The translations under genes and the position numbers were made by a program. Below, piece after piece: positions 1-5,801 of a stretch of 6,121 nt of DNA (within the stretch, counting starts at the first letter, position 1; each line of letters begins with the position of its first letter). Where the stretch lies: the NCBI GenBank assembly GCA_017453705.1, contig JAFTEK010000110.1:1-6121 (forward strand), written 5' to 3'. This stretch comes from Treponema sp. (lineage in GTDB: Bacteria; Spirochaetota; Spirochaetia; Treponematales; Treponemataceae). The notes beneath the pieces were generated by a model. That model saw only the letters and a list, made by a program, of their open reading frames with translations, had not been told where the DNA came from and did not search any database.

Positions 1-93
1 CCAGCGTCTGCTTACTTCCTCGCCGTTCTTGTAGCGCACTTCATAGCTGCCTTCCTGCCTGTATCCTGTGTAACCGCCTGAGCCTTCTGCCAT
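1..93 (-). CDS. Start of an unidentified protein, cut by the left window edge
   Basis: The first 31 codons of a leftward gene are open to the window edge. The ATG lies at 91-93. It is preceded by GGAG (around 101-104 on the opposite strand) with an 8-base gap, a normal ribosome-binding site, and an in-frame TGA lies further upstream. The visible residues are hydrophilic and rich in Gly, Tyr and charged residues (MAEGSGGYTGYRQ..., then YEVRYKNGEEVSRRW). There is no signal peptide. The YEVRYKNGEEVSR stretch is vaguely like part of a G5-type domain, but this is too short to assign. A TATAAA at 144-149 (minus strand) could be its -10, though the matching -35 is poor. A 6-bp hairpin lies in the presumed leader. 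I do not recognise the gene; the call rests on the ribosome-binding site and protein-like composition. Confidence 0.5.
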   Translation of the reverse strand, partial: MAEGSGGYTGYRQEGSYEVRYKNGEEVSRRW

Positions 94-111
94 AATAACG
101 TCTCCATTGTT

Positions 112-128
112 GCTGCCTTCATGGCAGC
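112..128 (-). other. Small perfect hairpin in the leader of the left-edge gene
   Basis: GCTGCC and GGCAGC form a perfect 6-bp stem around a 5-base loop, 18 bases before the start codon and just before the ribosome-binding site of the left-edge gene. No T-run follows on the minus strand, so it does not look like a terminator there. It may affect translation or be chance. Confidence 0.35.
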
Positions 129-185
129 TGTTTCAAATTTCCCTTTATATTCACTTTAAACAAATGACCGGAATCTGGGTTACTG

Positions 186-218
186 AAAAAAATAAACCCC
201 GACGCAAAGCATCGGGGT
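186..218 (-). terminator. Rho-independent terminator of the small membrane-protein gene
   Basis: On the minus strand, ACCCCGA pairs with TCGGGGT (7 bp, arms 212-218 and 196-202). Two more G-C pairs sit inside past one mismatch, closing an AAA-type loop. The stem is followed by a T-rich tract, TTT, A, then seven Ts. It lies about 50 bases after the stop codon of the 271-522 gene, in the right orientation to end that transcript before the left-edge gene. On the plus strand the following sequence is only weakly T-rich, so the terminator works mainly leftward. Confidence 0.8.
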
Positions 219-270
219 ATTAAGTGTTTTCTTAGACCTTCAGCCCAAAGAAAGGCTGCCTCGTCAGTGT

Positions 271-522
271 CTAGAACTTCTTGCCCATGACGGCACGGAC
301 AATCGCTATTAGGATGCAGGTGCCGATCACGCCGATAATCACCTGTCCCAGGAAGCCCGCGAAGCTGATGCCCAGAAGTCCTGCGAGCCAGTTGCCGAGC
401 GCGCCGCCGATGATTCCCAGCAGGGCTGAGAACCAGAAGCCGTGGGAGCTGCCCATGAACATACCGGCCAGCCAGCCAATCAAGGCTCCAACCAAGATGC
501 TGATGATAAGACTAACTAACAT
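271..522 (-). CDS. GlsB/YeaQ/YmgE family small membrane protein (transglycosylase-associated protein)
   Basis: This 83-residue protein is almost entirely hydrophobic. It has three predicted membrane helices (about residues 2-22, 29-50 and 56-77), glycine-rich turns and a short basic tail (MGKKF). The layout matches the GlsB/YeaQ/YmgE family: GWLAG in helix 1, GIIGGALGNWLAG in helix 2, and GQVIIGVIGTCILIAIVR in helix 3. Length is normal for the family (80-90 residues). Members are inner-membrane proteins often linked to envelope or general stress; no enzymatic activity is established despite the 'transglycosylase-associated' label. The ATG is preceded by AGGGGG with a short gap, a good ribosome-binding site. 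It has its own extended -10 promoter and its own terminator, so it is probably a single-gene transcript. Family assignment is confident; physiological role is not. Confidence 0.88.
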   Translation of the reverse strand: MLVSLIISILVGALIGWLAGMFMGSSHGFWFSALLGIIGGALGNWLAGLLGISFAGFLGQVIIGVIGTCILIAIVRAVMGKKF

Positions 523-577
523 ATTTCCCCCTATGTGTAAGGTAAAAATTTGAAAAACTCTTCTTCCGACAGGCTAG

Positions 578-586
578 ATTATAGCA
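578..586 (-). promoter_or_regulatory. Extended -10 promoter of the small membrane-protein gene
   Basis: On the minus strand the sequence reads TGCTATAAT, a perfect TATAAT with the TGn extension. No good -35 hexamer is found 16-18 bases upstream, which is usual for extended -10 promoters. Transcription would start near 571, giving a leader of about 50 bases before the ATG at 522. Confidence 0.6.
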
Positions 587-604
587 CAAAGCCATCGTTT
601 TTGG

Positions 605-610
605 TATAGT
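605..610 (+). promoter_or_regulatory. Possible -10 element of gpi
   Basis: TATAGT differs from the consensus at one base and lies 35 bases before the gpi start codon. The best -35 candidates 16-18 bases upstream match at only two or three positions. Any -35 would overlap the -10 of the divergent gene, so the two promoters share about 30 bp of DNA. Confidence 0.35.
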
Positions 611-645
611 GGGGATAACAAATTTCGCATTTACCAGAGGTTTTT

Positions 646-2235
646 ATGTCTGAATCTATCTCTTGGAACAACCTGGACACGCTGGAAAGCTATAAGAAGC
701 TCCAGTCTCTCAAAGGCAGGGTTTCGGTGGCTAAGGAGCTTTCCGGCTCCGGGGCAGCTGACCGGATAGGAAAATATTCAGTGAAGATGGGCGGCGGCCT
801 GACCTACAACTATGCGGCCAAGCAGGTTGACAGCCAGATTCTCGATGTATTCCAGAAGCTTGCGGACGAGGCAGCCCTGACCGGCAAGTATGAGTCCCTC
901 TACAACGGTGAGGTCATAAACCTGGGCGAGAAGCGGATGGTGCTCCACCAGCTGACCCGCGGACAGCTTGGCAAGGACGTGGTTGCGGACGGCACCAACA
1001 AGAGGAGCTTCTACATTGAACAGCAGACGAAGATAGCCAGCTTTGCAAATGATGTTCACTCCGGCAAGATTGTCAACGAAAAGGGCGAGAAGTACACGAC
1101 AGTCTGCCAGATAGGAATCGGCGGCTCCGACCTGGGGCCGCGCGCCATGTACCTCGCGCTGGAAAACTGGGCAAAGGCGAAAGGCTGCTTCAAGATGGAC
1201 GCGCACTTCATCTCAAACGTTGACCCCGATGACGCGGCATCAGTCCTTGCTTCCATAGACCTTGCAAAGACTATCTTCATCCTCGTCTCCAAGAGCGGAA
1301 CCACCCTTGAGACACTCACAAATCAGTCATTCGTCAACGACTTCCTAAAACAGGCGGGGCTTGCCCCCTCCAAGCACATGATTGCCGTCACGAGCGAGAC
1401 TTCCCCGCTGGCAAAAAGCCCCGACTACCTCGCCGCCTTCTTCATGGACGACTACATCGGAGGCCGCTACTCTTCTACTTCTGCCGTCGGCGGAGCTATC
1501 CTTAGCCTGGCCTTCGGCCCTGATGTCTTTGACTCATTCCTCAAGGGGGCTGCCGAAGAGGACAAGCTGGCTACCGAGAAGGACATCAGCAAGAACGCCG
1601 CCATGATGGACGCGCTGATCGGACTTTACGAGCGCAACGTGCAGGGCTATCCTTCAACGGCAGTCCTGCCCTACTCACAGGCTCTCTCCCGCTTCCCCGC
1701 CCACCTGCAGCAGCTGGACATGGAGTCCAACGGCAAGAGCGTCAACCGCTATGGCCAGAAGATAGGCTATGTCACAGGGCCTGTCATCTTCGGCGAGCCT
1801 GGAACAAACGGCCAGCACTCATTCTACCAGCTGCTCCATCAGGGCACGGACATAATCCCGCTCCAGTTCATCGCCTTCAGGAAAGGACAGACAGGAAAGG
1901 ATGTCGTGATACAGGACTCCACCAGCCAGAAGAAGCTCTGCGCCAACGTGGTAGCCCAAATTGTCGCCTTCTCATGCGGCAAGAATGACGAGAACCCCAA
2001 CAAGTTCTTTGCGGGCGGCCGGCCGTCCAGCCTGATCTACGGTGAGGAGCTTACGCCCGAAGCCCTCGGTGCCCTGCTCGCCCACTACGAGAACAAGGTC
2101 ATGTTCCAGGGATTCCTCTGGAACGTCAACTCATTCGACCAGGAGGGAGTCCAGCTGGGCAAGGTTCTGGCCAAGGCTGTCCTTGCCGACAAGATGGAAG
2201 TCGCCCTAAAGACTTTCGCCGGACTGCTCATCTAG
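646..2235 (+). CDS. pgi: Glucose-6-phosphate isomerase
   Basis: This 529-residue cytoplasmic enzyme interconverts glucose 6-phosphate and fructose 6-phosphate at the entry to glycolysis and in gluconeogenesis. The family's landmarks are all present and in order: IGIGGSDLGPRAM (156-168), the phosphate-binding SKSGTT (215-220), GGRYSSTSAVG (272-282), the catalytic Glu360 in QLDMESNGK, the catalytic His391 in GTNGQHSFYQLLHQG, and the terminal QLGK with Lys506. Nothing is missing, so the enzyme should be active. Length is close to that of the longer bacterial type (about 530-550). The ATG follows CAGAGG with a five-T spacer, an acceptable ribosome-binding site. It is transcribed away from the small membrane-protein gene. 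No clear intrinsic terminator follows; instead there are two imperfect hairpins without a proper T-run. Identity is very secure. Confidence 0.98.
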   Translation: MSESISWNNLDTLESYKKLQSLKGRVSVAKELSGSGAADRIGKYSVKMGGGLTYNYAAKQVDSQILDVFQKLADEAALTGKYESLYNGEVINLGEKRMVLHQLTRGQLGKDVVADGTNKRSFYIEQQTKIASFANDVHSGKIVNEKGEKYTTVCQIGIGGSDLGPRAMYLALENWAKAKGCFKMDAHFISNVDPDDAASVLASIDLAKTIFILVSKSGTTLETLTNQSFVNDFLKQAGLAPSKHMIAVTSETSPLAKSPDYLAAFFMDDYIGGRYSSTSAVGGAILSLAFGPDVFDSFLKGAAEEDKLATEKDISKNAAMMDALIGLYERNVQGYPSTAVLPYSQALSRFPAHLQQLDMESNGKSVNRYGQKIGYVTGPVIFGEPGTNGQHSFYQLLHQGTDIIPLQFIAFRKGQTGKDVVIQDSTSQKKLCANVVAQIVAFSCGKNDENPNKFFAGGRPSSLIYGEELTPEALGALLAHYENKVMFQGFLWNVNSFDQEGVQLGKVLAKAVLADKMEVALKTFAGLLI

Positions 2236-2259
2236 TGGCTGAGTAAGCTGACAAAAGAC

Positions 2260-2318
2260 ATCTCTAAACACCCGCTCCACTTGAAACTTCATCGTGGGTT
2301 CCGGCGGTTGTTAGAGAT
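2260..2318. repeat. Long imperfect inverted repeat just after gpi
   Basis: ATCTCTAA (2260-2267) pairs perfectly with TTAGAGAT (2311-2318). Past one bulged A the stem continues with CA/TG, one mismatch, then CCGC/GCGG (2272-2275 with 2304-2307). CCAC (2277-2280) then pairs with GTGG (2294-2297) around a 13-base loop. This is about 18 pairs in all. No T-run follows on either strand, so it is not a standard intrinsic terminator. It starts 25 bases after the gpi stop and could protect the 3' end of the gpi message, assist factor-dependent termination, or be a protein-binding site. Confidence 0.55.
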
Positions 2319-2325
2319 TGCCTTT

Positions 2326-2374
2326 GGGCAGACAGGCACAAAGCTTTCCGCTAGAATCTCCGTGCCTGCCGCCC
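2326..2374. repeat. Second imperfect inverted repeat, just upstream of the nuclease-like gene
   Basis: GGGC (2326-2329) pairs with GCCC (2371-2374). After a small internal loop, CAGGCAC (2333-2339) pairs perfectly with GTGCCTG (2362-2368), leaving a 22-base loop. The downstream GTATATTT is only modestly T-rich, so at best it is a weak terminator for readthrough from gpi. Its right arm ends 12 bases before the ATG at 2387. In a readthrough transcript it would crowd the ribosome-binding region; in a message starting at the ATG it would be absent. Confidence 0.55.
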
Positions 2375-2375
2375 G

Positions 2376-2381
2376 TATATT
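2376..2381 (+). promoter_or_regulatory. Possible -10 element placed for a leaderless start of the nuclease-like gene
   Basis: TATATT lies five bases before the ATG at 2387, at the spacing expected if transcription starts at or next to the A of the start codon. The -35 region is weak; TAGAAT at 2352-2357 matches three of six. No Shine-Dalgarno sequence is present, which fits a leaderless message but does not prove it. Confidence 0.35.
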
Positions 2382-2386
2382 TCCAG

Positions 2387-3100
2387 ATGCCTATAAACAC
2401 CCTCAACGAAAGCGAGCTGCACCGTGTCCTCAAAAGCCTTTATAAGGAAAACAATGAAGGCAGCGAGCTGGAGGCGCAATACGGCCCTTATATCGTGGAC
2501 ATAAAGACGGCGGACGGGGGCGTGATTGAAATCCAGACCCAGAGCCTGGGACATCTGGCTGACAAAGTAAAATACTTTACAAGCAAGCGGAAAAAAATAC
2601 GGGTGGTCTTTCCGATAGTAAAGAACAAGCTGATTGAGACCCGCCTTCTGGACGGAACCGTGAGGAAGAGCCGCAGCCCCATCCACAAGAGCATATACAC
2701 GTCATTCCGGGAGCTGACCAAGCTTACCCCCTACCTGCTTTCTCCTTATTTCTTTCTGGACATGGTTGAAGTCTCCATTGTCGAGGAGCGGGAGGAGACG
2801 GAGGAGAAAGTTCAGTCGCGCAACGGACGCAGAAGGTTCAGGCAGAACTGGCTCAAGAGCGGCAAGCGGGTCAAGGAAATAGGAAAGTTGACAAGCTTCC
2901 ACGGCAAGAAAAGCTGGAAGGCTCTCCTGCCAAAGTCCATTCCCCGGGACTTCCATAAGGGCGACCTGCACAAGGCACTGACGGATGATGGTGTAAAACT
3001 CAAGCCCAATGATACCTCCCTGATGCTATGGGTATACAGCAAGATGGAACTTATGGAAAGGCATAAGGAAGGACGCGGCTATATTTACAAGATAAAGTAA
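2387..3100 (+). CDS. Hypothetical protein: PD-(D/E)XK nuclease-like domain plus C-terminal winged helix
   Basis: I take the ATG at 2387 (237 residues). A TTG at 2318 would add a Pro-rich, unprotein-like stretch coded by the hairpin region. Residues 1-80 look like a restriction-endonuclease-type fold: a helix with Glu9/Glu10, YIVDIK with Asp38, VIEIQT with Glu48 and Gln50, then a helix with Lys60 and a buried strand VVFPIV. D...ExQ...K is a common PD-(D/E)XK variant. RKSRSPIH (93-100) and a FREL helix (108-111) recall remembered uncharacterised proteins from Firmicutes and related bacteria. A strongly charged middle (133-165) follows, and residues about 185-237 (FHKGDLHKAL ... GRGYIYKIK) resemble a winged-helix DNA-binding domain. 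No secretion signal or membrane helix is seen. The flippase begins 18 bases downstream. Function is unknown; the nuclease reading is inference from motif spacing, and activity could be lost. Confidence 0.7.
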   Translation: MPINTLNESELHRVLKSLYKENNEGSELEAQYGPYIVDIKTADGGVIEIQTQSLGHLADKVKYFTSKRKKIRVVFPIVKNKLIETRLLDGTVRKSRSPIHKSIYTSFRELTKLTPYLLSPYFFLDMVEVSIVEEREETEEKVQSRNGRRRFRQNWLKSGKRVKEIGKLTSFHGKKSWKALLPKSIPRDFHKGDLHKALTDDGVKLKPNDTSLMLWVYSKMELMERHKEGRGYIYKIK

Positions 3101-3112
3101 TCCGTGTAAAAT
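3084..3112 (+). promoter_or_regulatory. Near-consensus promoter of the flippase gene, set for leaderless transcription
   Basis: TTTACA (3084-3089, five of six matches to TTGACA) is followed by a 17-base spacer and TAAAAT (3107-3112, five of six matches to TATAAT). Counting seven bases on from the end of the -10 puts the start of transcription at 3119, the A of the flippase ATG. The -35 lies within the last codons of the nuclease-like gene. The flippase has no Shine-Dalgarno sequence, which agrees with a leaderless message. Confidence 0.6.
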
Positions 3113-3118
3113 GACAGC

Positions 3119-4639
3119 ATGACAGAAAGACAGTCCCACAGCATCCGCAACGCCTTTTGGTCGGTCATGTTTACGCTTGTATCAACCCTGATGGGATTTG
3201 TAATCAGGACACTTCTCATAAAAAAAATAGGGGCAGAATACCTGGGGCTTAGCGGCCTGTGCCAGTCAATCCTGGGGACACTTAACCTTGCCGAGCTTGG
3301 TATGGACACCGCCCTGTCATTCAACCTCTACAAACCATTCGCCGAGGGCGACAGGCAGCAGGTGAACGCCCTGCTTGCCCTGTACCAGAGGCTGTACAAG
3401 ATAATCGCCCTCGTCATACTTGCCCTTGGGCTGGCCGTCCTGCCATTCTTGAGGGGACTTATCGAAGGTGAGCCACCCGCCGGGCTGAACATCCATTTGG
3501 TATTCGTCATGTACCTCCTGGACACTGTTTTTTCATACCTTCTCTATCCACCCAGGAGACCCCTCGTCATCGTGTCGCAGCAGTTCTCCATACACCAGAA
3601 GATACTCCTCTTGAATTTTGCTTTCTTATACTCAGCACAGATATTCTGCCTTTTCTTCTTGGAAAACTATCTCTTTTTTACATTTTGTTTTCCCATTTTC
3701 TCTATCATAGGCAGCATTTTGTACAGGCTTGTGACGGACAGGAAGTTTCCCGAATACAAGGCAGAAGGCGAGCTTGACAAGGGCTTCTACGCCCCTTTCA
3801 TCAAGCGTGTTTCAGGAGTTGCCATAGCCCGCCTTAGGAACGCGAGCCGCTCCTACATCGACGTGATATTCATCTCCTCGTTCCTTGGCCTGATTCTTGA
3901 GGCTAAATACAACGTGTATATTATGATTCTCATAATACCCCAGTCGGTTATTGGCATAATCATTTCTTCCATAAAGGGGAGCATCGGGAATTACTTTGCG
4001 GTGGAAACCGAGGAACGCAAGTACGGTTTGTTTGACATCCTGTCACTCATGTTCTTCTGGCTGGCAGCCTTTTGCGCGACATGCCTTGCCTGCCTGTACC
4101 AGCCCTTTATAAAGCTCTGGCTGGGAGAGGGTATGCTGCTCCCTCTGTCAAGCGCACTGGCAGCAGCGATACTTTTTTTTATCAGCACGATCGCCTCAAT
4201 GCTTGAAATGACAAAGGACATCACGGGCATCTACTGGGAGAACCGTTGGACTCCGATAGTGGAGATGATTGTCAACATCGTACTCGACATAATCTGCATA
4301 AGGCTATGGGGGGTACAAGGTGTTCTCTTTGCAACGGCATTTTCAATAGGGATTATCACCCTGCCATCAGATGCACATGTGCTATTCAAGCACTACTTTA
4401 AAAAGCCTCCCGCCAGATACATAGTCAAGTACCTGTTTTTCACAGTGCTAGCAGCTGCCGCAGCCCTGGCCACATATATTATATGCAGCCGAATTCCGGG
4501 AACAGGCATACCCCTGCTCGCCGCAAGACTGGCAGTCTGCCTTCTGATTCCAAACGCAATCCTTGCAATCGCATTTGCCAGGACAGACAGCTTCAAGTCA
4601 TTGCTCGGAACAGCGAGACAGATTCTTGGCAAAAGCTAA
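3119..4639 (+). CDS. Polysaccharide/lipid-linked sugar flippase (Wzx-like, MOP superfamily)
   Basis: This 506-residue multi-pass inner-membrane protein has about 12-14 hydrophobic helices. It resembles the polysaccharide-export branch of the MOP superfamily, which flips lipid-linked oligosaccharides for surface-polymer assembly. Signature-like stretches are Arg30-Thr31 after helix 1, GAEYLGLSGL (38-47), LAELGMDTALSFNLYKPFAEGD (57-78; ELG and LYKPxA are typical), a mid-protein YIDVIFISSFLGL (246-258), WLGEGMLLP (334-342), and NRW followed by NIVLDIICIRLWGVQGVLFAT (375-405). The length is normal and no break is visible. The part coding residues about 160-205 is clearly richer in T than its flanks, mainly from Phe codons in membrane helices. 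There is no Shine-Dalgarno sequence; a promoter is placed so that transcription begins at the ATG. No glycosyltransferase or polymerase gene is nearby, so the substrate cannot be guessed. The stop codon interlocks with that of the convergent gene. Confidence 0.85.
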   Translation: MTERQSHSIRNAFWSVMFTLVSTLMGFVIRTLLIKKIGAEYLGLSGLCQSILGTLNLAELGMDTALSFNLYKPFAEGDRQQVNALLALYQRLYKIIALVILALGLAVLPFLRGLIEGEPPAGLNIHLVFVMYLLDTVFSYLLYPPRRPLVIVSQQFSIHQKILLLNFAFLYSAQIFCLFFLENYLFFTFCFPIFSIIGSILYRLVTDRKFPEYKAEGELDKGFYAPFIKRVSGVAIARLRNASRSYIDVIFISSFLGLILEAKYNVYIMILIIPQSVIGIIISSIKGSIGNYFAVETEERKYGLFDILSLMFFWLAAFCATCLACLYQPFIKLWLGEGMLLPLSSALAAAILFFISTIASMLEMTKDITGIYWENRWTPIVEMIVNIVLDIICIRLWGVQGVLFATAFSIGIITLPSDAHVLFKHYFKKPPARYIVKYLFFTVLAAAAALATYIICSRIPGTGIPLLAARLAVCLLIPNAILAIAFARTDSFKSLLGTARQILGKS

Positions 4640-5595
4640 TCCTCGCCCCGATTGAGCTTTATCTCATCAATCTTAAGGCGGGCCATCTTGAGGATATGGG
4701 CGACCTTCCGCTCAGAAATATTCAACATATCCCCGACATCCTTATTCGTAGGGGCGATATTGTATTCTTCATCCAACTTGACATTATTCCGTCTCCATCG
4801 CTCGCTCTGGACCTTGTAGCAATGGCTCAGCCTATCATACAGCCTGCTGCCCTCATCAAGCATACCTGACTGCACACGGTACTTCCTTCGCAGGAAAAAG
4901 GCATCATCCCTTGACTTGCAGGTTTCCTGCCTCCGTGCAATCCTGGCATCCAGCTTGTCCTTTAGCTGTGTCATCATTGAAAAAAGCCTGTCCTCGCTTA
5001 CCCCAGTCACAATTGACGTGCTACGCAAAGCAGAATCATCCGCAACGGCAGAGGACTTTAGGAACAAAACCAAACACGCGGATCTTCTCAAGTCCTCCAT
5101 CTTCTCATCAGCACAACTGTGATAATACCTCTTGTGCATTTTATTCATAATGCAGTTCCTCCTGTCCGTCACAGATTGCTCAAAATGTTTTCTCAGCTCA
5201 TCCTCTGCACATGCGCTCTCCACGCAAAGCTCCCCTTCATTCTGGACATAACGGTAGTCCTGTTCCTCACAAAGCATATCCTTCATGCAGTCCAGGCTTC
5301 CTTCTTCTGCTATCCGGGAAAGCTTAATCCGCCTGTAATAACGGGATGCCGCCAAGAATGCCTTGTAAAAAAATGTGGAAAACTTTGCCTTGTTATAGTC
5401 AAAGTCCTCCAAGATGTGAATGATATGGGACAACTCCATGAGCATGAAATCATCAATTTCTTCACGTGTCCAGGTCTGCAAATGAAAATAAGCCTTATGG
5501 CGCATAACAAGATGAATAATCTCGAATGCTGCATCCCTGCTGCCCAAAAGACCATTGTTGAACTCCTTTGCGATTTTTTCTAACTTCCTCATCAT
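4636..5595 (-). CDS. Divergent sigma-70-like protein (hypothetical)
   Basis: This 319-residue cytoplasmic protein has no signal peptide or membrane helix. Residues about 40-97 (DDFMLMELSHIIHILEDFDYNKAKFSTFFYKAFLAASRYY) resemble sigma-70 region 2, where 'F-D-x-x-K-A-K-F-S-T' followed by an aromatic helix is common. Residues about 273-310 (APTNKDVGDMLNISERKVAHILKMARLKI) look like a region-4-type helix-turn-helix. The 180-odd residues between are charged, contain several Cys and do not match a known domain that I recognise. This is longer than ECF sigma factors and lacks clear regions 1.2 and 3. It could be a lineage-specific sigma factor, an anti-terminator or another DNA-binding regulator. The start is firm: AAGGAG (5603-5608) sits seven bases before the first of two adjacent ATGs. 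It is transcribed toward the flippase and ends inside its stop codon. Confidence in the gene is high and in the function moderate. Confidence 0.6.
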   Translation of the reverse strand: MMRKLEKIAKEFNNGLLGSRDAAFEIIHLVMRHKAYFHLQTWTREEIDDFMLMELSHIIHILEDFDYNKAKFSTFFYKAFLAASRYYRRIKLSRIAEEGSLDCMKDMLCEEQDYRYVQNEGELCVESACAEDELRKHFEQSVTDRRNCIMNKMHKRYYHSCADEKMEDLRRSACLVLFLKSSAVADDSALRSTSIVTGVSEDRLFSMMTQLKDKLDARIARRQETCKSRDDAFFLRRKYRVQSGMLDEGSRLYDRLSHCYKVQSERWRRNNVKLDEEYNIAPTNKDVGDMLNISERKVAHILKMARLKIDEIKLNRGED

Positions 5596-5663
5596 GACGG
5601 AACTCCTTATTAATTGATATAAGAAGTTACACGCAAGCTTTATGCCTATGGAGCCTTTGGAGA

Positions 5664-5693
5664 TTTATAGTCTTTAATATCTATTTCTTGCAA
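5664..5693 (-). promoter_or_regulatory. Candidate promoter of the sigma-like gene
   Basis: On the minus strand, TTGCAA (5688-5693, four of six) and TATAAA (5664-5669, five of six) are separated by 18 bases. The leader to the ATG at 5595 would be about 60 bases and carries a good ribosome-binding site. The TTGCAA overlaps one arm of a 6-bp inverted repeat (TCTTGC 5686-5691 with GCAAGA 5708-5713). Confidence 0.4.
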
Positions 5694-5723
5694 AAAAACT
5701 AGCAGCAGCAAGATAACTTATGT

Positions 5724-5767
5724 AAAAAAAGCCCCCGCCCAAGAGCCTGTTAGATTCCTGGGCGAGG
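5724..5767 (-). terminator. Rho-independent terminator downstream of sufC
   Basis: On the minus strand TGGGCG/CGCCCA arms (5736-5741 and 5759-5764) form a GC-rich stem, extended by two more G-C pairs past a bulged A. It is followed, after a short GC, by seven Ts. It lies 35 bases beyond the sufC stop codon, in the right orientation to end that transcript before the sigma-like gene. Confidence 0.85.
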
Positions 5768-5801
5768 CTGCCAATATATCCTGCAAAATGACTGGAAAAT
5801 C

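Noticed and set aside
241..258. Small inverted repeat CAGCC/GGCTG between the membrane-protein stop codon and its terminator
   Set aside because: It is only a 5-bp stem with an 8-base loop and no T-run; likely chance.
778..1206. Minus-strand open frame of 142 codons inside gpi
   Set aside because: It is a shadow of a certain gene with GC-rich third positions; no start signals.
2318..2386. TTG start that would extend the nuclease-like protein by 23 residues
   Set aside because: The extension is Pro-rich, falls in the hairpin region, has no ribosome-binding site and does not look like a protein N-terminus.
3111..3122. Three-codon reading frame (ATG ACA GCA TGA) overlapping the flippase start by ATGA, suggesting translational coupling
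   Set aside because: It has no ribosome-binding site and overlaps the predicted -10 element, so it would not be transcribed from the proposed promoter. Probably chance.
4483..4869. A 128-codon plus-strand frame spanning the convergent junction
   Set aside because: It overlaps the flippase end and the opposite gene, and has no ribosome-binding site or recognisable family.
5119..5583. A 154-codon plus-strand open frame antisense to the sigma-like gene
   Set aside because: It lacks a ribosome-binding site, has an unlikely Cys/His-rich composition, and lies wholly opposite a gene with a strong Shine-Dalgarno and domain-like features.
5686..5713. Inverted repeat TCTTGC/GCAAGA as a possible operator or terminator
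   Set aside because: It is a short 6-bp stem with a 16-base loop in low-complexity sequence; not strong enough to call.
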